The notes beneath the pieces are model-generated. The model made no database searches and had not been told where the DNA came from. It was given only the letters and a program-made list of their open reading frames with translations. Shown here in pieces: positions 1-7,676 of a stretch of DNA of 14,969 nucleotides. Origin of the DNA: SG8-41 sp035574195 (GTDB taxonomy: Bacteria; Pseudomonadota; Gammaproteobacteria; Burkholderiales; SG8-41). The DNA lies in NCBI GenBank assembly GCA_035574195.1, contig DATLZE010000155.1:1-14969 (forward strand), written 5' to 3'. The translations under genes were made by a program, and so were the position numbers. Each line of letters starts with the position of its first letter. Within the stretch, counting starts at the first letter, position 1.

Positions 1-66
1 ACGCAATGACGGGAGGAACGGACGGCCCGCGCGCCTCGCCGAACCGCCGTCTCGCCACCCCGCCGC

Positions 67-1398
67 TCAGTGAAGTTTCACGCGCGGCTCGGTGCGGCGC
101 GTGATCATGCGCGCAGCCGTGTCGAGGATCACGCGCGCCGCGCCGTGCAGCGCGTAGAGGTGCATGCGGTAGAGCGAAACGTACATCAGTCGTGCAAATA
201 GCCCCTCGACGAAGATCGAGCCGCCGAGCAGCGCCCCCATGAGATTGCCCACGGTCGAGTATTTCCCGAGCGAGACCAGCGAGCCGAAGTCGCGGTAGCG
301 CCAGGGCGCGAGCGGGCGGCCCGCGAGCCGCCGCGGAATCATCCGCGCGAGGTGCGCCGCCTGCTGGTGCGCGGCCTGAGCGCGCGGCGGCACGCAGCCC
401 GCGTGTCCCGGCCACGGGCAGCAAGCGCAATCGCCGATCGCGAAGATGTCCGGGTCGCGCGTGCTCTGGAGCGTCTCGCGCACTACGAGCTGGTTCAAGC
501 GATTGGTCTCGAGCCCATCGAGCTCCTTCAGGAAATCCGGGGCCTTGATGCCCGCGGCCCATACCGTGAGCTCGGCCGCGATTTTTCTGCCGCTCGCGGT
601 CACGACGCCGTCGGCAGCCACTTCCGTCACCCGCTCGCCGGTGAGCACCTCGACCCTGAGCGCCCGCAGCAGCTCCTCCGCCGCTTTCGAGAGCCGCTCC
701 GGCACCGCGGGCAGGATGCGGGGAGCGGCCTCGATCAGCGTCAGATGGATATCGCGCTCGGGATCGATGCGGTCGAAACCGTAAGCGATCAGCTCGCGCG
801 TGCTCTTGTGCAGCTCGGCGGCGAGCTCCACCCCGGTGGCGCCCGCGCCGATGATCGCGACCTTGAGCTGGTGGGCGGCGAGCGGCGCACTCTGCGCGTT
901 GGCGCGGATGCAGGCATTCACCAGCCGCCGGTGAAAGGTCTCCGCCTGCTGGTGGGTGTCGAGGCTGATCGCATGCTCGCGCGCGCCCGGAGTGCCGAAG
1001 TCGTTCGTCTGCGAGCCCACCGCAATGACCAACGTGTCGTAGGCGATCTCGCGCCGCGCAATCAGCTCCCGCCCCTCCTCGTCGTGAGTCGGCGCGACCA
1101 GGATCACCCTGCGCGCGCGGTCGAGCCCGTCCATGCTGCCCAGCTGGAAGCGGAAGTGGTGCCAGCGCGCCTGCGCGAGATAGTCGAGGTCATGCTCGTC
1201 GAGATCGAGGCTTCCGGCGGCGACCTCGTGCAGCAGCGGCTTCCAGAGGTGCGTGCGGAAGCGCTCCACGAGCGTCACGTGCGCCCGGCCCTTGCGGCCG
1301 AGCGTGTCGCCGAGCCTGGTCGCGAGTTCAAGCCCCCCCGCGCCCCCGCCGACGATGACGATCCGGTGCCCATGCGCCGTGGTCCCTGGCGCGCTCAT
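67..1398 (-). CDS. ndh: Type II NADH dehydrogenase (NDH-2), FAD-dependent pyridine nucleotide oxidoreductase
   Basis: The 443-residue protein would pass electrons from NADH to quinone without pumping protons, as a peripheral protein on the inner face of the membrane. Visible features are an N-terminal FAD dinucleotide fold (GGGAGG, residues 17-22), a second nucleotide fold (GAGATG, 184-189), the late FAD motif FAIGDCA (319-325) and the PPRAQAAHQQA block (337-347) typical of NDH-2. A hydrophobic and amphipathic C-terminal stretch (about 375-418) is the likely membrane anchor. The start at 1398 is chosen because GGGAGGAAG lies just before it. The same frame stays open upstream to 1476, but the extra 26 residues are arginine-rich and unlike the family. 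It is divergent from the Bug gene. Cys324, Cys326, Cys327 and Cys335 make a cysteine-rich patch next to the FAD motif. The family assignment is firm; the exact acceptor is inference. Confidence 0.9.
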   Translation of the reverse strand: MSAPGTTAHGHRIVIVGGGAGGLELATRLGDTLGRKGRAHVTLVERFRTHLWKPLLHEVAAGSLDLDEHDLDYLAQARWHHFRFQLGSMDGLDRARRVILVAPTHDEEGRELIARREIAYDTLVIAVGSQTNDFGTPGAREHAISLDTHQQAETFHRRLVNACIRANAQSAPLAAHQLKVAIIGAGATGVELAAELHKSTRELIAYGFDRIDPERDIHLTLIEAAPRILPAVPERLSKAAEELLRALRVEVLTGERVTEVAADGVVTASGRKIAAELTVWAAGIKAPDFLKELDGLETNRLNQLVVRETLQSTRDPDIFAIGDCACCPWPGHAGCVPPRAQAAHQQAAHLARMIPRRLAGRPLAPWRYRDFGSLVSLGKYSTVGNLMGALLGGSIFVEGLFARLMYVSLYRMHLYALHGAARVILDTAARMITRRTEPRVKLH

Positions 1399-1459
1399 CT
1401 TCCTCCCGCCTCCGCGCCGCCTCTGGCGAACTCTATCAGCTACACCGGCGGCGGTACAA

Positions 1460-1506
1460 CCCCCCGTTCGCGGCAAGACCGGGGCCTCGGGATTCGAGGC
1501 GGGGGG
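1460..1506. repeat. Nested inverted repeat in the ndh / Bug intergenic region
   Basis: Six C at 1460-1465 can pair with six G at 1501-1506. Inside lies a perfect 6-bp hairpin, GCCTCG (1484-1489) and CGAGGC (1495-1500), with loop GGATT. It sits in the 162-bp divergent spacer, upstream of a TAGAAT -10-like hexamer (1523-1528) that could serve the Bug gene. I see no good -35 for that hexamer. The structure could be a regulatory target or just GC-rich chance pairing. Confidence 0.4.
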
Positions 1507-1560
1507 AATCGGAGGAAATCGCTAGAATATCCCCACCCTCGTTCCGGTCGGGGAAGCGCC

Positions 1561-2535
1561 ATGCCGAAGACGAACACCGCAGCCGCCCTGCTCTGCGTTC
1601 TCGCGCTCGCCGCCGGGGAAGCCGCAGCGCAGTCCTATCCCTCGCGCCCGATCCGCATGATCGTGCCCTTCGCACCGGGCGGCAATGTGGACATCACCGC
1701 GCGCAACGTCGCGCCGGGCCTCTCCGACGGTCTCGGCCAGCAGGTGATCGTGGACAATCGCCCGGGGGCGGGCGGCACCATCGCCACCGATCTCGTCGCG
1801 AAGAGCGCGCCCGACGGCTATACGCTGCTCATGGCTTCGAGCAGCGTCATGACCAACGGCCCGGCGCTCTATCCGAAGCTGCCCTACGACATCGTGCGCG
1901 ATCTCGCGCCGGTGGGGCGCGTCGCGGTAGTGCCGCTCGCCGTGATCGCGCACCCCTCCGTGCCGGCGAAGACCACGAAGGAGCTCGTCGCGCTCGCCAA
2001 GGCGCAGCCCGGCAGGCTCCTCATGGGCAACGCCGGAGTCGGCACGACCAACCACCTGGTCGCCGAGCTGTTCCTCATCTCCACCGGCACGCGCATGACG
2101 CTCGTGCCGTACAAGGGCAGCGGGCCGGCGCTCGTGGATCTCGTCGCCGGCCATCTCGACACCCATGTGGACCAGATTTCCTCCGCCCTGCCCTATATCC
2201 GCGCCGGCCGCATCCGCGCGATCGCGGTGACGACCGCGCGCCGCTCGGCGCAACTGCCGGAGACCCCCACGCTCGCCGAATCGGGCGTTGCGGGCTTCGA
2301 CGCCGCCACGGTGACCGGCGTGCTCGCGCCAGCGGGCACCCCGCGCGAGATCGTCCAGAAGCTCAATGCCGCGCTCGTCAAGGTGCTCGGCTCGCTGGCG
2401 GTGAAAGAGCGCTTCGCCACGCTCGGCGCGGAAGTGCAGCCGAGCAGCCCGGAGGAGCTCGGCGCCTGGATCCGCGAAGATCTCGCCAGATGGGTGAAGG
2501 TGGTGAAGCAGGCCGGAATCAAGGTCGACCTGTAG
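1561..2535 (+). CDS. Bug/TctC family tripartite tricarboxylate transporter substrate-binding protein
   Basis: This 324-residue protein is a periplasmic receptor that captures a small organic acid for a TTT-type uptake system. It has a signal peptide (residues about 1-23, hydrophobic core AALLCVLALAAG, cleavage near AAAQ). The Bug hallmark YPSRPIRMIVPFAPGG follows, then Asp44 and Ala47-Arg48 of the ligand loop, the VDNRPGAGG block, DGYTLL and a later VPYKG. The length matches the family norm of about 320-330. The start at 1561 is fixed by the signal peptide; the frame is open far upstream, but that part is antisense to ndh. A weak GGGGAAG precedes the ATG. No TctA or TctB membrane subunit lies in the window, so this is an orphan receptor, as is common where Bug genes have multiplied in Burkholderiales. 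The ligand cannot be read from sequence. Confidence 0.93.
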   Translation: MPKTNTAAALLCVLALAAGEAAAQSYPSRPIRMIVPFAPGGNVDITARNVAPGLSDGLGQQVIVDNRPGAGGTIATDLVAKSAPDGYTLLMASSSVMTNGPALYPKLPYDIVRDLAPVGRVAVVPLAVIAHPSVPAKTTKELVALAKAQPGRLLMGNAGVGTTNHLVAELFLISTGTRMTLVPYKGSGPALVDLVAGHLDTHVDQISSALPYIRAGRIRAIAVTTARRSAQLPETPTLAESGVAGFDAATVTGVLAPAGTPREIVQKLNAALVKVLGSLAVKERFATLGAEVQPSSPEELGAWIREDLARWVKVVKQAGIKVDL

Positions 2536-2590
2536 ACGAGGTCCCGGCCACGGACGGCCAGGGTCGAAAAGCGCCTCTGCCGCACAGCCC

Positions 2591-3982
2591 TCAGGCTTCG
2601 CGCGGCGCCGCAGCGCTTTGCTGCAAGAGCTTGAGCAGCGCCGCCGCCTTGTCGAAGGTCTCCTGGTACTCGTCCTCGAGCTTTGAATCGGCGACGATGC
2701 CGCCGCCCGCCCAGAAGCGGATCACGCCGTGCGAGTACACCAGGGTGCGGATCGCGATGTTGAGATCCATCGCGCCGTCGAAGCCGAGATAGCCGATCGC
2801 CCCGCAATAGACGCCGCGCCGGTGCGGCTCGAGTTCCTCGATGATCTGCATCGCCCGCAGCTTGGGCGCCCCGGTGATCGAGCCTCCCGGAAAGCAGCCG
2901 CGCAGCAAATCGAGCGCGTCGCGCTCCGCCCGCAACTCGCCGGTCACGGTGCTCACCAGATGGTGCACCGTGGCGTAGCTCTCGACCTCGAAGAGCTTCG
3001 GCACCCGCACGCTCCCGAGCGCGCAGCTCTTGGAAAGGTCGTTTCTCAGGAGATCCACGATCATCACGTTCTCGGCACGGTCCTTCTCGGAATTGCGCAG
3101 CTCCTCGGCGAGCTCGGCGTCGAGCCGCGGATGGCCGGCGCGCGGGCGCGTGCCCTTGATCGGTCGGGTCTCGACGCGCCTGCCCTCCACTTTCAGGAAG
3201 CGCTCGGGGGAGGCGGAGAGGATCTGCGCGTAGGGCGTGCTGAAATAGGCGGAGAAGGGCGCCGGATTGATGACGCGCAGCCGCTGGTAGGCGAGCCAAG
3301 GGTCGCCTGCGGCCTGTGCCGAGAAGCGCTGCGCCAGATTGACCTGGTAGCAGTCGCCGTCATGGATATAGCCGCGAATGCGCCGAAACGCCCGCGCATA
3401 GTCTTCGTGCGTCATGTTGGAGGCGACCGGCGAGAGGATGCGGAACGGCGCGCGCGCGCGTTCCCGCGGCGGCTCGCTCAGGCGCCGCGCGAGATCGTCC
3501 CATTTGGGATCGGTATCGGGATCGCGCCCCTGGCCGATCAGCCAAGCGCGCCGCTCGCGGTGGTCCACCACGCACGCCCAGTCGTAGAGGCCGAGCGCCA
3601 TCTCGGGAATGCGTTCCGCGTCCTCGGCGATCTCGGGCAGCCGCTCGATGCGCCGCGCGAGATCGTAGCCGAAGTAGCCGATGGCGCCCCCGCAAAAGGG
3701 CAGCTCGCCGCCGCAGGCGGGATCGGGGGCGAGAAAGCGGCGCACCAGCGCGAAGGGATCCTCGCGGGTGAGCGTCACCACCCCCTCGGCATAGATCTCG
3801 GTCAGCATCCCGCGCGTGACGATGCGCACGTACGGCTCGGCAGCCAGGATGTCATAGCGCGACTGCCCCGGAAGATGCTGCCCGCTGTCGAGGAACACCG
3901 CCCAGGGCGAGTCGGCGATCGCCTCGAAGCGGCGCGCGCTGTCCGGGTGATACGGCAGCTCGGTCAGAAGCGGCGCGGGCAT
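2591..3982 (-). CDS. pabB: Aminodeoxychorismate synthase component I (PabB)
   Basis: The 463-residue chorismate-utilising enzyme makes 4-amino-4-deoxychorismate for p-aminobenzoate and folate synthesis, using ammonia from a PabA glutaminase encoded elsewhere. The N-terminal domain starts near PWAVFLDSG and SRYDIL (residues 26-45). The C-terminal catalytic core has GDCYQVNL (209-216), PIKGT (274-278), DLLRNDL (310-316), the FPGGSITGAPK signature (364-374) and WAGGGIVADS (424-433). Lys276 in PIKGT is the diagnostic PabB residue; anthranilate synthase TrpE has PIAGT there, so PabB is preferred over TrpE. There is no fused PabC lyase, judging by the length. The start at 3982 gives a normal N-terminus. 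It is divergent from gluQ across 35 bp, with TAAAAT ending six bases before the ATG, and convergent with the Bug gene. Confidence 0.93.
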   Translation of the reverse strand: MPAPLLTELPYHPDSARRFEAIADSPWAVFLDSGQHLPGQSRYDILAAEPYVRIVTRGMLTEIYAEGVVTLTREDPFALVRRFLAPDPACGGELPFCGGAIGYFGYDLARRIERLPEIAEDAERIPEMALGLYDWACVVDHRERRAWLIGQGRDPDTDPKWDDLARRLSEPPRERARAPFRILSPVASNMTHEDYARAFRRIRGYIHDGDCYQVNLAQRFSAQAAGDPWLAYQRLRVINPAPFSAYFSTPYAQILSASPERFLKVEGRRVETRPIKGTRPRAGHPRLDAELAEELRNSEKDRAENVMIVDLLRNDLSKSCALGSVRVPKLFEVESYATVHHLVSTVTGELRAERDALDLLRGCFPGGSITGAPKLRAMQIIEELEPHRRGVYCGAIGYLGFDGAMDLNIAIRTLVYSHGVIRFWAGGGIVADSKLEDEYQETFDKAAALLKLLQQSAAAPREA

Positions 3983-3990
3983 GGCGCGAT

Positions 3991-4011
3991 TTTAACCCCC
4001 TCGTTCATAAT
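3991..4011. promoter_or_regulatory. Mirrored -10-like hexamers between pabB and gluQ
   Basis: On the plus strand CATAAT (4006-4011) is followed by six bases and the gluQ ATG. On the minus strand TAAAAT is likewise followed by six bases and the pabB ATG. With normal spacing, transcription from either would begin at or next to the start codon, implying leaderless messages. No Shine-Dalgarno sequence is visible before either gene, which fits. Neither hexamer has a recognisable -35, so the promoter assignment is tentative. Confidence 0.4.
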
Positions 4012-4017
4012 CGCGGC

Positions 4018-4929
4018 ATGGCGCAGTATCGCGGAAGGTTCGCGCCTTCTCCCACCGGCCCGCTGCACTTCGGCTCGCTCGTCGCCGCGCTCGGGAGCTT
4101 TCTCGAAGCGCGCTCGCGCGGCGGGCAGTGGCTGCTGCGCATCGAGGACCTCGACGCCCCGCGCGTCGCCCCGGGGGCGGCCGCGGACATCCTGAGCACG
4201 CTCGCGGCGTGCGGGCTCGAATGGGACGGCGCCGTCGCCTTCCAGAGCGCCCGCCGCGAGGCCTATCATGCCGCGCTCCACCGGCTGCGCGAGCAGGGCC
4301 TGCTCTACCCCTGCGCGTGCAGCCGGCGCGAGGTCGCCGATTCCGCCTTCGACGGGCCGCAAGGACCGGTCTATCCCGGCACCTGCCGCGCCGGGGCGCG
4401 CAACGGCCTTCGGGCGCGCTCGCTGCGGCTCGTAACCCGCGGCACCCGCGTCGCGTTCCAGGACGCGCTCCAGGGCGCGGTCGCGCAGGACCTCGAGCGA
4501 GAGGTCGGAGACTTCGTGCTCTACCGCGCGCACGGAGGCTTCGCCTATCAGCTCGCGGTGGTGGTGGACGACGCCGCACAGGGCGTGACCGACGTCGTGC
4601 GCGGCGCGGATCTTCTCGCCTCCACGCCGCGCCAGATCTACCTCCAGCGGCTGCTCGGGCTGCCGCAGCCGCGCTACGCGCATCTGCCGGTCGCGGTGAA
4701 CGCGCGCGGCGAGAAGCTCTCCAAGCAGACGCTCGCCGCGCCGGTGCCGGCCGCGCGGCCGGCCCCCGCGCTCGTCGCGGCGCTCGCTTTTCTCGGCCAG
4801 CGCCCGCCCGCGGCGCTCGCGCGCGCGCCGGTCGGGGAGATCCGGGCCTGGGCGCTCGCGAACTGGAGCCTCGCGCGGGTGCCGCGGGCTCTCACGGCGC
4901 CCGCCGCGGAGACGGCGGGAGAGGCTTGA
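4018..4929 (+). CDS. gluQ: Glutamyl-queuosine tRNA(Asp) synthetase (GluQ)
   Basis: The 303-residue protein is a glutamyl-tRNA synthetase paralogue that lacks the anticodon-binding domain. It is known to attach glutamate to the queuosine base at position 34 of tRNA(Asp) instead of charging a tRNA end. The class I signatures are GRFAPSPTGPLHFGSL (residues 6-21, HIGH-like motif) and KLSKQ (233-237, KMSKS-like). RIEDLDAPR (41-49) binds the amino acid and adenylate. The zinc site shows as Cys99, Cys101, Tyr119 and Cys123. The length fits the family. There is no evident ribosome binding site; a CATAAT hexamer six bases upstream suggests a leaderless message. It is convergent with the rhodanese-like gene 58 bp downstream, and I see no clear intrinsic terminator there. 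Confidence 0.95.
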   Translation: MAQYRGRFAPSPTGPLHFGSLVAALGSFLEARSRGGQWLLRIEDLDAPRVAPGAAADILSTLAACGLEWDGAVAFQSARREAYHAALHRLREQGLLYPCACSRREVADSAFDGPQGPVYPGTCRAGARNGLRARSLRLVTRGTRVAFQDALQGAVAQDLEREVGDFVLYRAHGGFAYQLAVVVDDAAQGVTDVVRGADLLASTPRQIYLQRLLGLPQPRYAHLPVAVNARGEKLSKQTLAAPVPAARPAPALVAALAFLGQRPPAALARAPVGEIRAWALANWSLARVPRALTAPAAETAGEA

Positions 4930-4987
4930 AGCGCGAGCACGCGAGGGCGGACAAGATCTGCTCCCTCTCGTTCTCCCGGCCTCCCGT

Positions 4988-5551
4988 CTACCAGAAGAAA
5001 GGATCCGACTGGGCCATCGGCAGCCCGGCAGCGCGCCACGCGGCGATGCCGCCGCGATACCACATGACGTTGGTATAGCCGGCGGCGATCGCCCGCAGCG
5101 CGGCATTGTACGAGAGCCAGCACTGCGCATCCACGCAGAAGAACACCATCGGCCGGCCCTTGTCGCCGCCCGCGAAGGCGGCGAGCGCCTTGAGAAAGCG
5201 GGCCTCCTCCTCGGGGCTCATGTCGCCCGCGCCCGCACCGATCATCCAGAAGGCGCCGGCGAGCGTGCGGTGCACACCCCCGCCCAGCACGTCGATGAGA
5301 TAGGGCCGCGGGTCCTGCTCCACCATGCGGCTCAATTCCGCCGTGCTCACCACGCGCCCGCCCGGTATCGTGCGCGGCGTGGGCGCGTGATACTCGGCCG
5401 TGCGCAGCCGCGTGGTCGGCGCGACGCCCCAGTCGCGGTCCTCCTCGGCGTAGGCCGCGGGCGGGGACGGCTGCGCGGGGAGCGGCGCCGCGCTCGCGCC
5501 CATGAACGCAATCAACGCGGCCGGCGCCGCGCGCAACAGACGGCTCCTCAT
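4988..5551 (-). CDS. Exported rhodanese-like protein, PQQ-associated CxxxCW family
   Basis: This is a 187-residue secreted protein with a signal peptide (about residues 1-26) and a rhodanese-like C-terminal domain (about 66-180). Landmarks are VSTAEL (68-73), LIDVLGG (85-91), the redox loop FFC-VDAQ-CWLSYNAALRA with Cys139, Cys144 and Trp145, and WYRGGIAAWRAAGLP (164-178). The family is known from gene neighbourhoods of PQQ-dependent alcohol oxidation and named for a Cys-x3-Cys-Trp motif; here four residues separate the cysteines. No PQQ dehydrogenase or cytochrome gene is nearby. The start at 5551 is supported by GGGGAGG seven bases upstream and by the signal peptide; the longer open frame to 5962 is antisense to the next gene. 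A role in periplasmic redox or sulfur handling is inference. Confidence 0.82.
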   Translation of the reverse strand: MRSRLLRAAPAALIAFMGASAAPLPAQPSPPAAYAEEDRDWGVAPTTRLRTAEYHAPTPRTIPGGRVVSTAELSRMVEQDPRPYLIDVLGGGVHRTLAGAFWMIGAGAGDMSPEEEARFLKALAAFAGGDKGRPMVFFCVDAQCWLSYNAALRAIAAGYTNVMWYRGGIAAWRAAGLPMAQSDPFFW

Positions 5552-5643
5552 ATCCCTGCCTCCCCACGGTGACCCGGCCCGCAGTGGCCGGAACCGATTG
5601 TAATGCAACCCCGAGCGGCCGGGCGCAGGCGCGCCGCGTGATG

Positions 5644-5663
5644 TAAAATGCCGGCTTTCCGGC
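5644..5663 (+). promoter_or_regulatory. -10-like TAAAAT and leader hairpin before the first Gfo/Idh gene
   Basis: TAAAAT (5644-5649) lies 35 bases before the ATG at 5685. It is followed by a small perfect hairpin, GCCGG (5650-5654), loop CTTT, CCGGC (5659-5663). No convincing -35 is seen at the right distance, so this is a weak promoter candidate for the five-gene run. On the other strand, TACAAT (complement of 5597-5602) could serve the rhodanese-like gene. Confidence 0.3.
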
Positions 5664-5684
5664 CACAGAGAAAACAGCAGACCC

Positions 5685-6764
5685 ATGAGCGTTCCTCCCG
5701 TCAAGCTCGGCATCGTCGGCCTCGGCCGCTGGGCCCGAGTGCTCACCCGCGCCGCGCAGCAATCGCAGAAACTGCGTATCGTCGCGGGCTTCAGCCGCTC
5801 CGAGGACAAGCGCCGCGCGTTCCAGCAGGAGTTCGGGGTGCCGACCGTGCCCGACCTGAAGACGCTGCTCGCCGATCCCGCGATCGAGGGGGTGATCCTG
5901 ACCGTGCCGAACGAGCAGCACCTGCCGGTCGCGACCGAGGTCGCGCGGGCGAAGAAGCACATCTACACCGAGAAGCCGATCGCGAACACCCTCGAGGACG
6001 GGCTCCGGATCTGCGCGCTCGAAAAGGAGCACGGCGTCACCGTCACCGTCGGCCACAGCGCGCGGCTGATGGCCGGGTTCCGCAGGATCAAGGCGGCGAT
6101 CGAGGCGGGCGAGCTCGGGCGCGTGGCCTTCATCGAGGCCAATTTCTCGAACGAGCGCGCGCTCGAGCTCACCCCCAAGAGCTGGCGCTGGTACAAGGAC
6201 CGGGCGCCCGGCGGGCCGCTGTCGCAGCTCGCGATCCACCAGTTCGATGTCCTGCACTACCTGGGCGGGGAGATGACGGAGGTGACCTCGATGGCGTCCA
6301 AGCTCTCGCCGGTCGGCGCGGAGGTGGACGACCAGTCCATGACGCTGGTGCGCTTCGCCGACGGCAAGATCGGCTACGTCGGCTCGTGCTGGACCTCGCC
6401 CGGGGTCTTCGCCTGCCGCGTGTTCGGCTCGAAGGGGCTGATGCACTACGAGATAGACTTCGGCACCTGGGACACGCCCGAGCGGCTGCACGAGGCCTGC
6501 CAGCTCTACATCCAGCGCGGGCGCGACGGCTGGGCGAAGCGCGAGCAGCTCGCCGTCAGCGCGAGCGACATGTTCCGCGAGGAGCTCGAGATGTTCGCCG
6601 AGACCGCGCGCACCGGGCGCGCAGGCGAGCTCAGCGCCGAGAACGGCCTGGTGGCGCTCGCGGTGGTCTACGCCGCGCTGCGCTCGATCGAGCAACAGGG
6701 CCGTTATGTGCGCATCGCCGAGGTGATCCACGACGCGCGCGCGAGGCTGCGCGCCGCCGCTTGA
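5685..6764 (+). CDS. Gfo/Idh/MocA family NAD(P)-dependent oxidoreductase (first copy)
   Basis: The 359-residue protein should be a dehydrogenase acting on a sugar, polyol or related hydroxy compound. The N-terminal Rossmann domain carries GIVGLGRWA (residues 9-17). The family lysine is in YTEKPIA (94-100; Lys97). The C-terminal alpha/beta domain has the catalytic histidine context LAIHQFDVLHYLGG with His185 and Asp188. An incidental DDQSMTLVRFADGKIGYVGSCWTSPG stretch matches the usual sheet of the second domain. The start at 5685 gives a compact N-terminus before the Rossmann strand; the Shine-Dalgarno is weak. It is the first gene of a five-gene same-strand run, with 108 bp to the creatininase-family start. 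The substrate cannot be assigned. It differs enough from the second copy (9315) that the two probably act on different intermediates. Confidence 0.9.
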   Translation: MSVPPVKLGIVGLGRWARVLTRAAQQSQKLRIVAGFSRSEDKRRAFQQEFGVPTVPDLKTLLADPAIEGVILTVPNEQHLPVATEVARAKKHIYTEKPIANTLEDGLRICALEKEHGVTVTVGHSARLMAGFRRIKAAIEAGELGRVAFIEANFSNERALELTPKSWRWYKDRAPGGPLSQLAIHQFDVLHYLGGEMTEVTSMASKLSPVGAEVDDQSMTLVRFADGKIGYVGSCWTSPGVFACRVFGSKGLMHYEIDFGTWDTPERLHEACQLYIQRGRDGWAKREQLAVSASDMFREELEMFAETARTGRAGELSAENGLVALAVVYAALRSIEQQGRYVRIAEVIHDARARLRAAA

Positions 6765-6800
6765 AGAACGGAACCGGCTCATAGAGAGCGGGAACGAGAC

Positions 6801-6828
6801 CGCGCATCCCGTATCGCGCATCCCGGAT
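6801..6828 (+). repeat. Imperfect 14-bp tandem duplication
   Basis: Two adjacent 14-mers, CGCGCATCCCGTAT (6801-6814) and CGCGCATCCCGGAT (6815-6828), match at 13 of 14 positions. They lie between the first Gfo/Idh gene and the creatininase-family gene. No coding role is evident. Confidence 0.7.
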
Positions 6829-6872
6829 CACGCTGCTCCGCGACGCCGGTGTCCTCCGTGACCGATCGAGAC

Positions 6873-7676
6873 ATGCTTCCGACGCGCTACTTCTGGGAAC
6901 TGACCCAGCCCGAGATCGCGGCGCAGCTCGCCAGGAATCCGCTCGTGATCTTGCCCGCGGGCAGCGTCGAGCAGCACGGCCCGCACCTTCCGGCCGGCAC
7001 CGATATCTTCGCCGCCAACGTGATCGCGCACGCGGTCGCCGAGCGCATGGACGCCCTGGTGCTGCCCGGCGGGCCGCTCGGGGTGACCCCCATGCACATG
7101 CCCTTCGAGGCGACCCTCACGCTCACGCCCGAAACTTACATGCGCGTGGTGATCGAGACCTGCGCCAGCGCCGCGCAGCACGGCGCGCGGCGGCTCCTTG
7201 CGCTCAACTGGCACGAGGGCAACATCCCCGCGCTCGCGATCGCGGCCGAGCGGCTGCACCGCGAGCACGGGCTCTCGGTGCTGACCGTGCAGGCCTGCTA
7301 CGTCGCGGCCGAGCTCTACGGCAAGGACTACGGCGGCCTCACCCACGGGGGCGAGATCGAGGCGCTCGCGGTGCTCGCTTGCCGGCCCGAGCTGGTGCAT
7401 CTCGAGCGCATCGAGCACGCCTCGGATCCCGCGCGCGGGCGCAAATGGGACCGGCTGCGCCGCACCCGCGCCTACCAGCCGGTGCTCACCGACATCCGCA
7501 CCATCGCGCCGACCGGCTGGTACGGCTCGCCCGAGCACGCGACCGTGGAGAAGGCGCAGCGTATGATCGAGGGTGTCGCCGACGCGATCGCGGCCGAGGC
7601 TGCCGAGATCTTCCGTCTGCTCGACGAGGCACAGGGCGGCACTGCGGAGATCAAGCACCTGAAGGTGGCGGGCTGA
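6873..7676 (+). CDS. Creatininase-family amidohydrolase
   Basis: This 267-residue metal-dependent hydrolase belongs to the creatininase fold, whose members open amide or lactam bonds (creatinine, formamides in flavin synthesis, the mycofactocin precursor peptide). The metal-binding set is visible: GSVEQHGPHLPAGTD gives Glu33, His35 and Asp44; NWHEGN gives His114 and Glu115; HGGEIE gives His158 and Glu161. The start is uncertain. I prefer ATG 6873 because MLPTRY followed by a W-x-LT segment is the usual family beginning. An in-frame GTG at 6849 would add eight residues, but it lies in a repeat-like CTCCGTG stretch. The stop overlaps the cupin ATG (ATGA), so the two are translationally coupled. 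In the common family motif NGHGGN, Gly is replaced by Trp and by Glu here. The substrate is unknown; context suggests an intermediate in the cluster's catabolic route. Confidence 0.88.
   Translation: MLPTRYFWELTQPEIAAQLARNPLVILPAGSVEQHGPHLPAGTDIFAANVIAHAVAERMDALVLPGGPLGVTPMHMPFEATLTLTPETYMRVVIETCASAAQHGARRLLALNWHEGNIPALAIAAERLHREHGLSVLTVQACYVAAELYGKDYGGLTHGGEIEALAVLACRPELVHLERIEHASDPARGRKWDRLRRTRAYQPVLTDIRTIAPTGWYGSPEHATVEKAQRMIEGVADAIAAEAAEIFRLLDEAQGGTAEIKHLKVAG

Noticed and set aside
1..66. Possible gene end at the window start
   Set aside because: Only 66 bases are available, with no recognisable motif or ribosome site tied to a reading frame.
352..1560. Long plus-strand open frame upstream of the Bug signal peptide
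   Set aside because: It is the antisense shadow of ndh in GC-rich DNA; the real Bug start is at 1561, with a signal peptide.
2536..2590. GGCC-N6-GGCC dyad between Bug and pabB as a terminator
   Set aside because: The stem is only four base pairs and no T-tract follows.
2729..4195. Long plus-strand frame of 488 codons across pabB
   Set aside because: It is antisense to pabB, whose conserved motifs are intact; the translated product is His/Arg/Ala-rich with no family look.
4930..4987. Possible terminator between gluQ and the rhodanese-like gene
   Set aside because: There is no stem of useful length followed by a T-tract on either strand.
4674..6821. 715-codon minus-strand frame
   Set aside because: It spans antisense to gluQ, the rhodanese-like gene region and the first Gfo/Idh gene, and has no domain signal.
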